Below are positions 1 through 9,756 of a stretch of DNA of 64,000 nt, one piece after another. The position numbers were made by a program, and so were the translations under genes. Below the pieces are notes generated by a model. The model was not told the DNA's origin. It did no database searches and saw nothing but the letters and a program-made list of their open reading frames with translations. The stretch comes from Lachnospiraceae bacterium (GTDB taxonomy: Bacteria > Bacillota > Clostridia > Lachnospirales > Lachnospiraceae), in NCBI GenBank assembly GCA_015057635.1, contig SVEB01000122.1, positions 29,327 to 93,326 on the forward strand, in the 5' to 3' direction. Within the stretch, counting starts at the first letter, position 1, and each line of letters opens with the position of its first letter.

Positions 1-402
1 AATTTAAAAGAAATTGGTGAGGTGGCATTTCAGAATTGTACAGCATTAACGAATGTGGCGGTATCTAGCAATGTAAAAACAGTGAATAGGGCTGCATTTG
101 AAAACTGCTCAGCAAAGTTAATCATCCATGGAATCAGTAATTCTTATATCCAGTCATATGCAGAGCAAAATAGCATTACATTTAAAAGTATAGCCATAAA
201 TAAAACCAAACTTACATTGTCAGTTGGGGGATGCATAAGACTTAGTATAGGCGGTGTTAACAGGCTAAGTTGGACATCCAGTGATTCTTCAATAGCAACG
301 ATTAATAAATATGGCGGTTTAACAGCTAAGAAAAAGGGAACCGTAACTATAACGGGAAAACTTTATGGAAAGACATATACTTGTAAGGTGACGGTGAAAT
401 AA
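1..402 (+). CDS. C-terminal part of a BspA-like leucine-rich-repeat surface protein with a Big_2-type Ig-like domain (5' truncated by window)
   Basis: Frame open from base 1; LRR_5-like 'VAFQNCTALTNVAVSSNVKTVNRAAFENC' followed by Big_2-like 'LSWTSSDSSIATINKYGGLTAKKKGTVTITGKLYGKTYTCKVTV'. Confidence 0.8.
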   Translation, partial: NLKEIGEVAFQNCTALTNVAVSSNVKTVNRAAFENCSAKLIIHGISNSYIQSYAEQNSITFKSIAINKTKLTLSVGGCIRLSIGGVNRLSWTSSDSSIATINKYGGLTAKKKGTVTITGKLYGKTYTCKVTVK

Positions 403-611
403 GAAAAATTTTAGTGATATCAATTGAAAACCTATAGAGCTATCCTGGCAACATTTTGGCAGCAGAAATATTGAAGAGGCTTTTGTAAACGGCGGCATAA
501 TTTTAGATTTCATGCAAAAGCTAAGAATAGATTTTATGGTATTTATTTTTAAGCAGTGGAGTTTTATACAAAGATACTTTATAATAGTGTAAAACTACTA
601 GGAGGGCTGAC

Positions 612-2525
612 TTGAAAAAAGGCATTTATTTGAACGATTCCATTCATGGAATGATTTCTTTAACAGAATACGAAAGAAGAATTGTTTCGACGATTGGATT
701 TAATCGTCTGCATGACGTATATCAGAATTCCACAGTTTATCTTACGTTCCCATCGAATCGTACGAAGCGATTTGAACACTCGATTGGTACTATGAAGCTT
801 TGCTCGGATATGTTCTTTCAGTCGTTATTGAACACATCGGATTCGATGTTACAGGAGTTCTTTGCGATCTTTGAAAGAGAGTATGTCGAGATTTTAGATA
901 GATTAAGACAGCAGAGAGTTGTCTGTGATGAAAAATTAGGAGGAAGGTTTCCGCATGAGCTGCCACAGATTGAAATGGATAAGTTACGACATTGTCTGAT
1001 TCCGAATAATATTCCGGATCGGTATAAAGTGATTCATTTGATTCTCATTCAGTCCGTTCGCGCGGCAGCATTGCTGCATGATATCGGACATCCGCCATTT
1101 AGCCATATTGTGGAGTTTGCGCTGAAAGAGGTGTATCTAAACTATAAGGATAAGCCGGTAAGCGAGAAGAAGAACGCAAAAGAGTTTGTGGATATTATGT
1201 CAAAATACTTTGAGGATGACAGAAAGCTGCATGAGCAGATGGGCGATGAAATCAGCGAAGGAATTCTAAGCAAGATCATTGTACCGATTCCAAAAGATGA
1301 TGAACGGTATTCGGAGAACTTGTTTGAACTGCTTGTATTAGAGACCGTAAAAAGAATCTTTGCGGAAGAAGGAGCATTTGGTGATCTTCACAGAATCATT
1401 GACTCGAGTCTGGACGGAGACCGTTTGGATTATGTGACAAGAGATGTGATCAGTTCCGGTATGGATTCCGGAAAGATTGATTATAGCAGAATTATCAGCG
1501 ACATGCAGGTGATCGTGAAGGAAAACCAGATCTTCTTCTGTGTTCCGTTAAAAGCGGTGAATGCGGTTGAGGATTTTGTGAAACGAAGATACAGCAGTTA
1601 TAAGGATATTATCTATCATCACCGTGTAATCAAGACGGATTATCTATTAGAAGGAATCGTAAAGGATTTGGTTGAGAAGTATCTTGAGGAGCATGTATCA
1701 GGAGTGGAACGCGACAGTGAGGTTCTGATCCCGTTTGATATCTCCGGATTATGGTTCCCACTTGGGGATAAGAAGTCTGCGATTAAGGCGAATGCGCTTT
1801 CTCAGTGGAATGACTCCTGGCTGATGACGGTATTAAAACAGATTTATTATACAGAGTATTATCATAACGAGAAGATTAAGGAAGGCACTCATGACTTTAT
1901 CTTAGAGCAGCGTCTGGCGGAACTGTTACGTAATAGCAAGCGCTATCATTCCTTAATCAAGCGAAGTGAGAACTTTAAGATTATTGATGATGCAGTAAAA
2001 TTAGAGCTGTTAAAGCAAAGAGATGATATCGAAGCACTGCTTCATAAGCAAGGGGAGGCTTCGGCACATAAGATATCGGCAGAGCTGATTCATGAGATGC
2101 TAGAGAATATAACAAAGAGTTCATCCGGATTTGTACTTTCCTTTATCTTAAGATACAGCAAGGAAATGAAGATGGAATCTTTAGAGCAGATGGTAAGAGA
2201 TATTGTGGAAGAGGAGACAAGCCATATCTTTACGGAGCTTAAGACATTTGATACCGTTACGTTATTTAAGCGGATTTCATTAGGACTGAATTCTCCAATT
2301 TATTTCTATAACAATAAGGGAAATATATGCACATTAAATGATATCAGCGGCATCGCTGACATTTTACAGCTGGATTCGGATTACTTCCCTCCTTTCTATA
2401 TTTACATTTTAGCAAAAGATCATGATGGAATAATCAAAGACAAGCGGGAAGAGCTGTTAGGATGTATTGGACAGAGAATCGGTACAGAGATTGCAAAGCG
2501 GCTGACTACGGCTGGAATAAATTAA
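612..2525 (+). CDS. HD-domain phosphohydrolase (dNTPase/SAMHD1-like)
   Basis: TTG start with AGGAGG upstream; 'RFEHSIGTM' and 'AALLHDIGHPPFSH' HD motifs; 'DGDRLDYVTRD'. Confidence 0.85.
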   Translation: MKKGIYLNDSIHGMISLTEYERRIVSTIGFNRLHDVYQNSTVYLTFPSNRTKRFEHSIGTMKLCSDMFFQSLLNTSDSMLQEFFAIFEREYVEILDRLRQQRVVCDEKLGGRFPHELPQIEMDKLRHCLIPNNIPDRYKVIHLILIQSVRAAALLHDIGHPPFSHIVEFALKEVYLNYKDKPVSEKKNAKEFVDIMSKYFEDDRKLHEQMGDEISEGILSKIIVPIPKDDERYSENLFELLVLETVKRIFAEEGAFGDLHRIIDSSLDGDRLDYVTRDVISSGMDSGKIDYSRIISDMQVIVKENQIFFCVPLKAVNAVEDFVKRRYSSYKDIIYHHRVIKTDYLLEGIVKDLVEKYLEEHVSGVERDSEVLIPFDISGLWFPLGDKKSAIKANALSQWNDSWLMTVLKQIYYTEYYHNEKIKEGTHDFILEQRLAELLRNSKRYHSLIKRSENFKIIDDAVKLELLKQRDDIEALLHKQGEASAHKISAELIHEMLENITKSSSGFVLSFILRYSKEMKMESLEQMVRDIVEEETSHIFTELKTFDTVTLFKRISLGLNSPIYFYNNKGNICTLNDISGIADILQLDSDYFPPFYIYILAKDHDGIIKDKREELLGCIGQRIGTEIAKRLTTAGIN

Positions 2526-2597
2526 TAGGATACCAGTAAAACAGCATTCAGAATTGTGAGATGGAATGAATGAAATGTAAAAATATGTTTCATATGA

Positions 2598-2636
2598 AAA
2601 AGAACTATGAGATAATAAGCTCATGGTTCTTTTTTG
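2598..2636 (+). terminator. Rho-independent terminator downstream of HD hydrolase
   Basis: AAAGAACTATGAG...CTCATGGTTCTTTTTT stem plus T-run. Confidence 0.8.
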
Positions 2637-2777
2637 ATTTTAGCGGGATTTTAGGTACTTTGGAGTAAAATCGGGACAAAAGATAAGATGGTGAATGCTA
2701 CGAAGACAGATAAGGTAGTTTAAGATACAGAAAGACAAAGAAAGAGAAAGAAAAAGAAGAATCAGGAGGAAAATGAT

Positions 2778-3353
2778 ATGGCGGATGTGTATGAAAAATG
2801 TTCGGTGATTGAGAATGAGTGCTGGGAACTTCGTTTGGTAACGGAAGAGGATGCAAAGGATTTGGTAAAGGTATATCGGGATAAGAATGCGCTTCCATTT
2901 TTCAATAGCGATAACTGTCACGGCGATAATTTCTATTATCGGACAGAAGAGCAGATGCATGATGTGATTAAGGGCTGGCTGTGGGAGTATGCAAGAAAAG
3001 GGTTTGTTCGGTTTGCAATTATAGAGAAAAGAAGTGGAGAAGCGATCGGGACGGTTGAACTGTTTAATCGTGTATCGGAGGATTCTTTTAATGGGTATGG
3101 AATTTTGAGGCTGGATGTAAGAAGCGATTATGAGAGAGAAGATGTTCTTTCCCCGATTCTGTCCCTGATTACAGAGCCTGCCTATACGCTATTTTCCTGT
3201 ACGATGATTGCGACGAAGGCGGCTATCTATGCAGTGGAAAGAGTAGAGGCACTTAAGAAGGCAGGATTTGAAAAGACCGATCAGTGTCTGGTTGGGCATG
3301 ACGGAACTACATATCGGGATTACTGGGTGAGAAAGCAGACAGTCAGAGGTTAG
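2778..3353 (+). CDS. GNAT-family N-acetyltransferase
   Basis: RimJ/RimL-like layout 'WELRLVTEEDAKDLVKVYRD...GYGILRLDVRSDYEREDVLSPIL'; RBS AGGAGG. Confidence 0.75.
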   Translation: MADVYEKCSVIENECWELRLVTEEDAKDLVKVYRDKNALPFFNSDNCHGDNFYYRTEEQMHDVIKGWLWEYARKGFVRFAIIEKRSGEAIGTVELFNRVSEDSFNGYGILRLDVRSDYEREDVLSPILSLITEPAYTLFSCTMIATKAAIYAVERVEALKKAGFEKTDQCLVGHDGTTYRDYWVRKQTVRG

Positions 3354-3466
3354 AACTAAGAGCCTGGGACTAGAAATCAAAAAGCACGATAAGAACCAAG
3401 GACCAGGAGCCTAGATCAAAATAAGTTATTGCGAATACAGTTAAAGCGCGTGGGAGGAGAAAAGTT

Positions 3467-4021
3467 ATGGTAGCTAGCTACTTGATTATGATATTGCCGA
3501 TGATGGCAATTTTATCATTATTGATCTATATGCCCATATTTATCTGGAATAAAAGGAGATATGGGAAAAGGCCGATGATTCGCCATCTGGCGATTTATGT
3601 ACTGATTGGAGTTGTTACAAGTATTTTATACCTTACCATTTTTATCGGAGGGTTTGATTTTACCTTTCATCCCGGCTATCATCTTTTGAATCTGGTACCA
3701 TTTATCTGGATCAGACAGACCTATATCATGGGGGCAGCTAAGATGTTTCAACAGTTAGTGTTAAATATTGTGATGTTTGTACCGCTTGGATTTATACTGC
3801 CCATTGTATTTGTAAGTATGAGAAAATGGTGGAAGATGATTTTGTGTGTGATCGCATTTATCCTATGTATTGAGGCATTTCAGTATTTTATCGGAAGAGC
3901 AGCAGATGTGGATGATCTTATTATGAATACACTAGGCGCAGTTATTGGATACGGATTGATGAAGTTAGGAGAAAAGCATTTTAAAAACCGAGCATGGTGG
4001 AAGGCTGCCACCCAAGGATAA
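3467..4021 (+). CDS. VanZ-like family membrane protein
   Basis: Multi-TM; 'NLVPF...NIVMFVPLGFILP...EAFQYFIGRAADVDDLIMNTLGAVIGY' is the VanZ-like signature. Confidence 0.85.
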   Translation: MVASYLIMILPMMAILSLLIYMPIFIWNKRRYGKRPMIRHLAIYVLIGVVTSILYLTIFIGGFDFTFHPGYHLLNLVPFIWIRQTYIMGAAKMFQQLVLNIVMFVPLGFILPIVFVSMRKWWKMILCVIAFILCIEAFQYFIGRAADVDDLIMNTLGAVIGYGLMKLGEKHFKNRAWWKAATQG

Positions 4022-4130
4022 TACATAAGCATAAACAATAGATTCTATAAAGAGCCGTTGCTCACTTTAGCCATTAAAGAGGTAAGGCATTCACTAAGAA
4101 GGATTATTGCTATATAACTCACCAAGAGCT

Positions 4131-4325
4131 GCGTGAAGCGCAGACGGTGTCTGCCGCGATATTTTCCGGAATGTCCGGCTCATGACGAACAAAAATGTCC
4201 CTGTGTTTTGCCTATCAGACAGAGTATTTTTCTGTCTGATAGGCAAAACACAGGGATATTTTTGTCCGCTCATGCGTCCGAACATTCGGAAAATATATCA
4301 CGGCAGGCATCGCCGGTGCTTCGCG
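4131..4325. repeat. Long imperfect palindrome, family copy A
   Basis: Left CCGCGATATTTTCCGGAATGTCCGGCTCATGACGAACAAAAATGTCCCTGTGTTTTGCCTATCAGACAG matches the reverse complement of CTGTCTGATAGGCAAAACACAGGGATATTTTTGTCCGCTCATGCGTCCGAACATTCGGAAAATATATCACGG. Confidence 0.9.
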
Positions 4326-4447
4326 AGTGTCCGTCAAATCCACTTATTATACGCATCTTAACGGTAAAAAAGTGCAGCTAGCCGGCTGAGATATTGTGCG
4401 GAAGAGATGGGACTGGTAAAATGAGGATATGAAAAAGAGGGAGCGGG

Positions 4448-4903
4448 GTGCATATGAAAATTACAGTAGACCGGATTTTAGAAGGGGAAGATGAAGTCAT
4501 TTTAAGATATCGGGAAATGACACAGGAAGTGGAACGAATCTTAAAAGTATTAAGAGCGGATGAAAAAAGGCTGATTGGACGGCAGGGAAAAGAGCAGGTT
4601 GTATTAAATGCTAAAAAAGTGCTGTATCTGGAGAGCGTGGATGAGGTGACATTTGCATATACAAAGAACGGAGTATATCGCATCGATTATACGTTGGCAG
4701 AAGCGGAAGCAAGGTTTGGAATGGAAGGATTCTTCCGGTGCAGCAAGTCGATGGTGATCAATATATGGAAAGTAGCAAGCTTAAAGAGCATGTCCTGCAA
4801 CCGGATCGATGCCACCATGGAAAATGGAGAGCATGTGATCATTTCACGGACTTATGCAGCAGAGTTTCGCAGGATACTGAAAGGAGGAAGGACGGATGAA
4901 TAA
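4448..4903 (+). CDS. LytTR-domain transcriptional regulator
   Basis: 'VLYLESVDEVTFAYTKNGVYRIDYTLAEAEARFGMEGFFRCSKSMVINI' LytTR DNA-binding domain; no receiver domain. Confidence 0.85.
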   Translation: MHMKITVDRILEGEDEVILRYREMTQEVERILKVLRADEKRLIGRQGKEQVVLNAKKVLYLESVDEVTFAYTKNGVYRIDYTLAEAEARFGMEGFFRCSKSMVINIWKVASLKSMSCNRIDATMENGEHVIISRTYAAEFRRILKGGRTDE

Positions 4904-5375
4904 AGGTGACAGGCCGCTTTCGAGGTGGCATAGATATCTGACAAAAGAGATTGGGATTGAGTTCAAGGCATGTCTTTATTTTTATGTGATTCTGTTCTTC
5001 TACTCGGTTTACCGGATCATCAGAGGAACATGGGATGCGAGCATTATCCATATGGCAGAAATGATTCTTACCACCTATTCAATGGGATATCTGCAGGTGT
5101 ACTTATTTTCAAACTTTGATGAAGCGGAGCATTTAGGAAAGAAAGAGATCGGCTATTCCATCGTTTGCTCCATTTTATATACAGCGGTAAGCATTCTTTG
5201 CAAATGGTTTGAGCGGGATGCGTTAGTGACAGGGTACTATTTTTGCTATATGGTATTTGCTTATATTTGTGCCTTTTGGGTTTATAAAATAAAACGGGAT
5301 ATTGATACAAGGAAGTTAAATGAAGAGCTGAAGGCATTTAAGGAAAGGGGAAAGAAACATGAGTCATGTGATTGA
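4896..5375 (+). CDS. DUF3021-family membrane protein
   Basis: Overlaps the LytTR gene; four-TM layout; LytTR+DUF3021 pairs commonly accompany ABC transporters. Confidence 0.7.
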   Translation: MNKGDRPLSRWHRYLTKEIGIEFKACLYFYVILFFYSVYRIIRGTWDASIIHMAEMILTTYSMGYLQVYLFSNFDEAEHLGKKEIGYSIVCSILYTAVSILCKWFERDALVTGYYFCYMVFAYICAFWVYKIKRDIDTRKLNEELKAFKERGKKHESCD

Positions 5376-6234
5376 GATTGAGCATCTGACAAAGAGTTAT
5401 GGGAAACACAGGGGTGTTATTGATTTAAGCTTTGCAGTGGAAGAAGGAGACATCTTTGGATTTCTTGGTCCAAATGGAGCCGGCAAATCCACCACCATCC
5501 GAAGCATGTTAGGGCTGATTCATTATGAAGCAGGAGCGATCCGTATTTTTGGAATGGATGCGAAGACAGAGCGGGAGAAAATCTTAAGAGAAATTGGGTA
5601 TATGCCATCGGAAGCGATGTTTTATCCATCCATGAAAGTATCGGATGTGATACGGCTTGCAGCGGATATGCGTAGAAAGGACTGCGGTGAAGAGGCGAAG
5701 AAGCTTTGTGAGCGCCTTCAGGTCGATACCAACAAGAGGATCGAGGAACTTTCCCTTGGGAACCGGAAGAAGGTCAGCATTGTGTGCGCGATGCAACATC
5801 AGCCAAAGCTGTTTGTATTCGATGAGCCGACAAGCGGATTGGATCCTTTGATGCAGGCAGAGTTTTTTGCGCTGATTGAGGAATATGGAAAGAAAGGAGC
5901 GACCTGTCTTCTTTCCACCCATGTGCTTTCGGAAGTGAAAAAGTACTGTAAGAACGTAGCGATTATGAAAGAAGGGCGGCTTCAGTGCATCGACAGTGTG
6001 GAGAATCTGACCAACACGAATGCAAAACATGTGCGGGTTGTGAAGGATGGAGTAGCAGAAGAATTTGTATGGAAAGGGGACTTAAATAAGCTGTTTCAAA
6101 ATCTTTCCGGGCATGATATCTCGGATATCCTTATTGAGGAGCCATCCTTAGACGAAATCTTTATGCATTACTATGAGAAAAATAAGGAAGATCAGCCGGA
6201 GATTTTAGAAGGAATGAAAGGGGGAGAAAAATAA
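5359..6234 (+). CDS. ABC transporter ATP-binding protein
   Basis: Walker A 'GPNGAGKST', signature 'LSLGNRKK', Walker B 'LFVFDEPTSGLDP'. Confidence 0.95.
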   Translation: MSHVIEIEHLTKSYGKHRGVIDLSFAVEEGDIFGFLGPNGAGKSTTIRSMLGLIHYEAGAIRIFGMDAKTEREKILREIGYMPSEAMFYPSMKVSDVIRLAADMRRKDCGEEAKKLCERLQVDTNKRIEELSLGNRKKVSIVCAMQHQPKLFVFDEPTSGLDPLMQAEFFALIEEYGKKGATCLLSTHVLSEVKKYCKNVAIMKEGRLQCIDSVENLTNTNAKHVRVVKDGVAEEFVWKGDLNKLFQNLSGHDISDILIEEPSLDEIFMHYYEKNKEDQPEILEGMKGGEK

Positions 6235-7025
6235 TGAGGACATTATTTGCTCATGAAATGAGAATGAATCGCAAGAGTCTTTTGATCTGGATGTTATGTG
6301 TGGCAGGCATCGGATTTTCCTGCATCCTGCTATTTACCAGTCTGGAAGATTCTATGAAAGGGATGGAAGAAGCCTATTCTTCCATGGGAGCATTTTCACA
6401 GGCATTTGGACTGGACCGCTTAAGCATTGCCACATTAGAGGGATATTATGCCACTGAAATTGGAGTGATCCACGGGCTTGGAAGTGCGATGTTTGCTGCT
6501 ATCATCGGCACGGTTCTGTTATCAAAAGAGGAAGACGGACATACGAGCGAATTTTTATATACCCTTCCGATCAGCAGAAGAAAAGCGGTTTTTGCAAAGT
6601 GGACGGCTCTTATGACCAATATTCTGATCTTTAATGTCATCTGCGCACTCAGCTATCTGATCGGATTCTTAATTATGGGGGAAAGCATGGATATAAAATG
6701 CTTTGTATTATTTCATCTGGCCCAGACTATTATGAACTTGGAAATCGGCAGCATCTGTTTCCTTATTTCTGCCTGCACGAAGAAAAATAAGATCGGAGCA
6801 GGACTTGGCATCGTAATCCTTCTGTATGCGGTGGATATGATGGCACGGATTGTTCCGGCAATTAAGGATTTAAAATATATCACCCCATTTTATTATGCCA
6901 ATGCAGCGGATATCTTCTGCAACGGTAAAATTAACAGCACGAATCTGATCATTGGTATTGTAATATTTGCATTCACTACTATAGCCGCATTTCTTGTTTA
7001 TGAAAAGAAAGACCTGGCTGCTTAA
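6234..7025 (+). CDS. ABC-2 type transporter permease
   Basis: Overlaps the ATPase stop; multi-TM; 'TSEFLYTLPISRRKAVFAKW' typical of ABC-2 permeases. Confidence 0.85.
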   Translation: MRTLFAHEMRMNRKSLLIWMLCVAGIGFSCILLFTSLEDSMKGMEEAYSSMGAFSQAFGLDRLSIATLEGYYATEIGVIHGLGSAMFAAIIGTVLLSKEEDGHTSEFLYTLPISRRKAVFAKWTALMTNILIFNVICALSYLIGFLIMGESMDIKCFVLFHLAQTIMNLEIGSICFLISACTKKNKIGAGLGIVILLYAVDMMARIVPAIKDLKYITPFYYANAADIFCNGKINSTNLIIGIVIFAFTTIAAFLVYEKKDLAA

Positions 7026-7070
7026 TAAGCTGGAAAGCAGAAAAAGCAGAGTAAGCAAAACATCGAGATC

Positions 7071-7123
7071 AAAGCCTCTTTAACTTATCAGGCAGTAAGA
7101 CCTGCAGTTAAAGAGGCTTTTTC
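7071..7123 (+). terminator. Rho-independent terminator after ABC operon
   Basis: AAAGCCTCTTTAACT...AGTTAAAGAGGCTTTTT. Confidence 0.85.
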
Positions 7124-7226
7124 TATAAAATGAAATGAGGGTTTCTAAAAATTGGGAACCATATTTCGCCCCATTCGTCTAAGCATTATGAAACAAAGGG
7201 GAGTTTATAGAAAAGGAGGGCACAAT

Positions 7227-9161
7227 ATGAACAGGACAGAAAAGAAAGGGAAAGAGAAGAAAGCATTACGATATCAATTACGCAAAGCAACCACCATTTT
7301 GCTTGGCATGGCTTTGCTTATGCAGATGACAGCATGTGCGAAGAATGGCAATACGATGACATCAGACAGTGCACAGAATAGCATCCAGAGCGGTATGCAG
7401 AATAGTGGGCAGAGCAGCACACAAAATAGCAGGCAGTATGGCGAACAGAGCAGTGCAGATGGCAGTAAACAGGATGTCGGTTCCGGCACTTCAGGCAACA
7501 AATCGGCAAAAGAAGATACGAGCATGTCTTATAATACCAGCATGGAGGCAGCCCAGAAAGAAGAAATGGAAGGAATGATGTCCGACCAGACGATTATCGA
7601 ATGGCCGGCCAAAGAAGAGCCAAACTGGAATACCGAAGAGTACAATGCGATTGATGAGAATACATTTCAGTCGGTAGCAGAGAATCCGCTGTCTACCTTC
7701 TCTGCCGATGTGGATACGGCGTCTTATAGCAACGTGCGCCGACTCTTAATGGATGGAGGCATTGTAGACCCGGGAGCAGTCCGCATTGAAGAAATGGTCA
7801 ACTATTTTTCCTATGACTATAAAGAGCCAGAAGCAGGGGAGCCATTCGGTGTCACGATGGAAATCGGAGAATGTCCATGGAATACAGACACCAAGCTTTT
7901 AATGCTAGGCCTAAAGACAGAAGACATCGACCGTTCCATGGCACCGCATTCCAATCTTGTCTTCCTTTTAGATGTATCCGGTTCCATGTATGACGAAGAT
8001 AAGCTGCCGCTTGTGCAGAAAGCATTTGCCCTTCTGACCGAAAACCTGACGGAAAATGACCGGATCTCCATCGTAACCTATGCCGGTGCAGACAGAGTTG
8101 TATTAGAAGGTGTCACCGGCGATAAGAAAGAGCAGATCATGGACGCGGTCAACTCCCTGGAAGCCTCCGGAAGCACAGCTGGAAGTGCCGGAATTGAAAC
8201 TGCCTATCAGATCGCCCAGAAAAATTTCATAGCAAATGGCAACAACCGCATCATTCTTGCGACCGACGGCGATTTAAATGTCGGCATTACAAGCACCAGT
8301 GAACTCACAAACTTAATCACACAAAAGAAAGAGACCGGAATCTATCTGTCAGTCCTTGGCTTTGGCACAGGCAACCTAAAAGATGACAAGATGGAAGCCT
8401 TAGCCGACAAAGGAAACGGCAACTATGCCTACATCGACTCCTTAAACGAAGCCAGAAAAGTATTAGTAGAAGAAATGGGTTCCACCCTGATCACCGTAGC
8501 CGAAGATGTCAAATTCCAGATTGAGTTCAATCCCAACAATATCAAAGGCTACCGTTTGATCGGCTACGAGAACCGCATCTTAGAGTCCCAGGACTTTGAC
8601 GATGACACCAAAGACGCCGGCGAGATCGGAGCCGGCCATACCGTAACCGTCCTCTACGAAATCGTCCCATGCGATTCCGAGATCGATCTCTACACCCCAG
8701 ACCTCAAATACCAGAGCAAAAAATCAGGAGGGACTGTCGACAATTCAAGATCAATATCGGATACAGATCAGTCAGACACGTTATCAGCAGCCGATGTCGA
8801 CTCATCTGCTAGGAACATTTCCTCGTCCGACAAGACAGTCATAACGATGACTCCGTACTCTGATGAATATGCAACGCTAAGCATACGTTACAAGAAGCCG
8901 GGAGAATTAAAATCATCCCTTCTCACTTATGAAATCAAGAAATCCCGTGAGACGGCCACATCCTCTGCAAGCCTCCGTTTTGCAGCCGCTGTAGCCGAGT
9001 TCGGCATGAAACTTCGTAACTCCCGTTATACCCAGAACCTAACCTATTCCGACATCCGTGCCCAGCTCCATCCAGAAGATTGCAACGATACCTACAAGCA
9101 AGAATTCCTTGAACTCTTATCACGTGCATCCTCTCAATACGAAGACTCAATAGAGAAGTAA
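7227..9161 (+). CDS. von Willebrand factor type A domain lipoprotein (YfbK-like)
   Basis: ORF 7152-9161; start refined to ATG 7227 behind AAGGAGG; lipobox 'LMQMTAC'; VWA MIDAS 'FLLDVSGSM'; 'NPLSTFSADVDTASYSNVRR'. Confidence 0.85.
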   Translation: MNRTEKKGKEKKALRYQLRKATTILLGMALLMQMTACAKNGNTMTSDSAQNSIQSGMQNSGQSSTQNSRQYGEQSSADGSKQDVGSGTSGNKSAKEDTSMSYNTSMEAAQKEEMEGMMSDQTIIEWPAKEEPNWNTEEYNAIDENTFQSVAENPLSTFSADVDTASYSNVRRLLMDGGIVDPGAVRIEEMVNYFSYDYKEPEAGEPFGVTMEIGECPWNTDTKLLMLGLKTEDIDRSMAPHSNLVFLLDVSGSMYDEDKLPLVQKAFALLTENLTENDRISIVTYAGADRVVLEGVTGDKKEQIMDAVNSLEASGSTAGSAGIETAYQIAQKNFIANGNNRIILATDGDLNVGITSTSELTNLITQKKETGIYLSVLGFGTGNLKDDKMEALADKGNGNYAYIDSLNEARKVLVEEMGSTLITVAEDVKFQIEFNPNNIKGYRLIGYENRILESQDFDDDTKDAGEIGAGHTVTVLYEIVPCDSEIDLYTPDLKYQSKKSGGTVDNSRSISDTDQSDTLSAADVDSSARNISSSDKTVITMTPYSDEYATLSIRYKKPGELKSSLLTYEIKKSRETATSSASLRFAAAVAEFGMKLRNSRYTQNLTYSDIRAQLHPEDCNDTYKQEFLELLSRASSQYEDSIEK

Positions 9162-9509
9162 GAAACATTTCTTAAAGGGTATATAAACAAAAAAGAATCG
9201 AGTCATAAACGGAATTCGTATATCAGAAGCTTTTATCAAGCTAATACCAAAACCGTAGGATGCAGTAACTATACTGACTATATTCAATGGACTATTTCGT
9301 AAATTAGAACCGTTTTATCCCATGCCAGACATTTCATTATCACTCTCAAAAAACTAGCCCCTGTCCTCCTCAGTTCTATTCCTACAAAACTACATCCAGC
9401 GTCTGCATTCTCCTCAGTCACTCTCTATTCTCACTTTTTACCCTCATTCCACCCTTCACCACTCACCCTCATCCACGCCCCCGTTCGCGCTCACAGAGCC
9501 GCGCCCTCG

Positions 9510-9542
9510 CACGATGCGTTTCGTACTTTGAAACGCATCGTG
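9510..9542. repeat. Short accessory hairpin of copy B
   Basis: CACGATGCGTTTC-GTACTTT-GAAACGCATCGTG, abutting palindrome B. Confidence 0.85.
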
Positions 9543-9749
9543 ATGTTCCGAGAGGTCCGGGCGGGGACGTGAGGCAATAGGGAGCGGAATGTCCGGCTCA
9601 AGGCGAACAAAAAGCGGTGGAAGTTGCTGAATAGCAGACAGCGTATTCCTGTCTGATAGTCAGCGACTTCCACCGCTTTTTGTCCGAGCTTGCGTCCGAA
9701 CATTCGCTCCCTATTGCCTCGCGTCCCCGCCCGGACCTCTCGGAACATC
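9542..9749. repeat. Long palindrome, family copy B
   Basis: GATGTTCCGAGAGGTCCGGGCGGGGACG...CGTCCCCGCCCGGACCTCTCGGAACATC; near-perfect over about 208 bp; core GAATAGCAGACAGCGTATTCCTGTCTGATAG at 9629-9659. Confidence 0.95.
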
Positions 9750-9756
9750 CTCCAAA

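Noticed and set aside
3354-3430. Imperfect repeat AGCCTGGGACTAGAAATCAAAA / AGCCTAGATCAAAA
   Set aside because: Too short and degenerate to distinguish from chance.
4094-4381. ORFs 4094-4285 (-) and 4133-4381 (+) sharing CPCVLPIRQ...LSDRQNTGIFL-like peptides
   Set aside because: They are mirror readings of palindrome A; the similarity is forced by the inverted repeat and no RBS or protein family is evident.
4448-7025. LytTR-DUF3021-ABC cassette as a novel system
   Set aside because: A common, already familiar Firmicute arrangement.
9360-9480. Pyrimidine-rich stretch considered as a degraded CRISPR or VNTR
   Set aside because: No regular repeat-spacer spacing and no cas genes; better explained as the purine tail (minus strand) of palindrome B.
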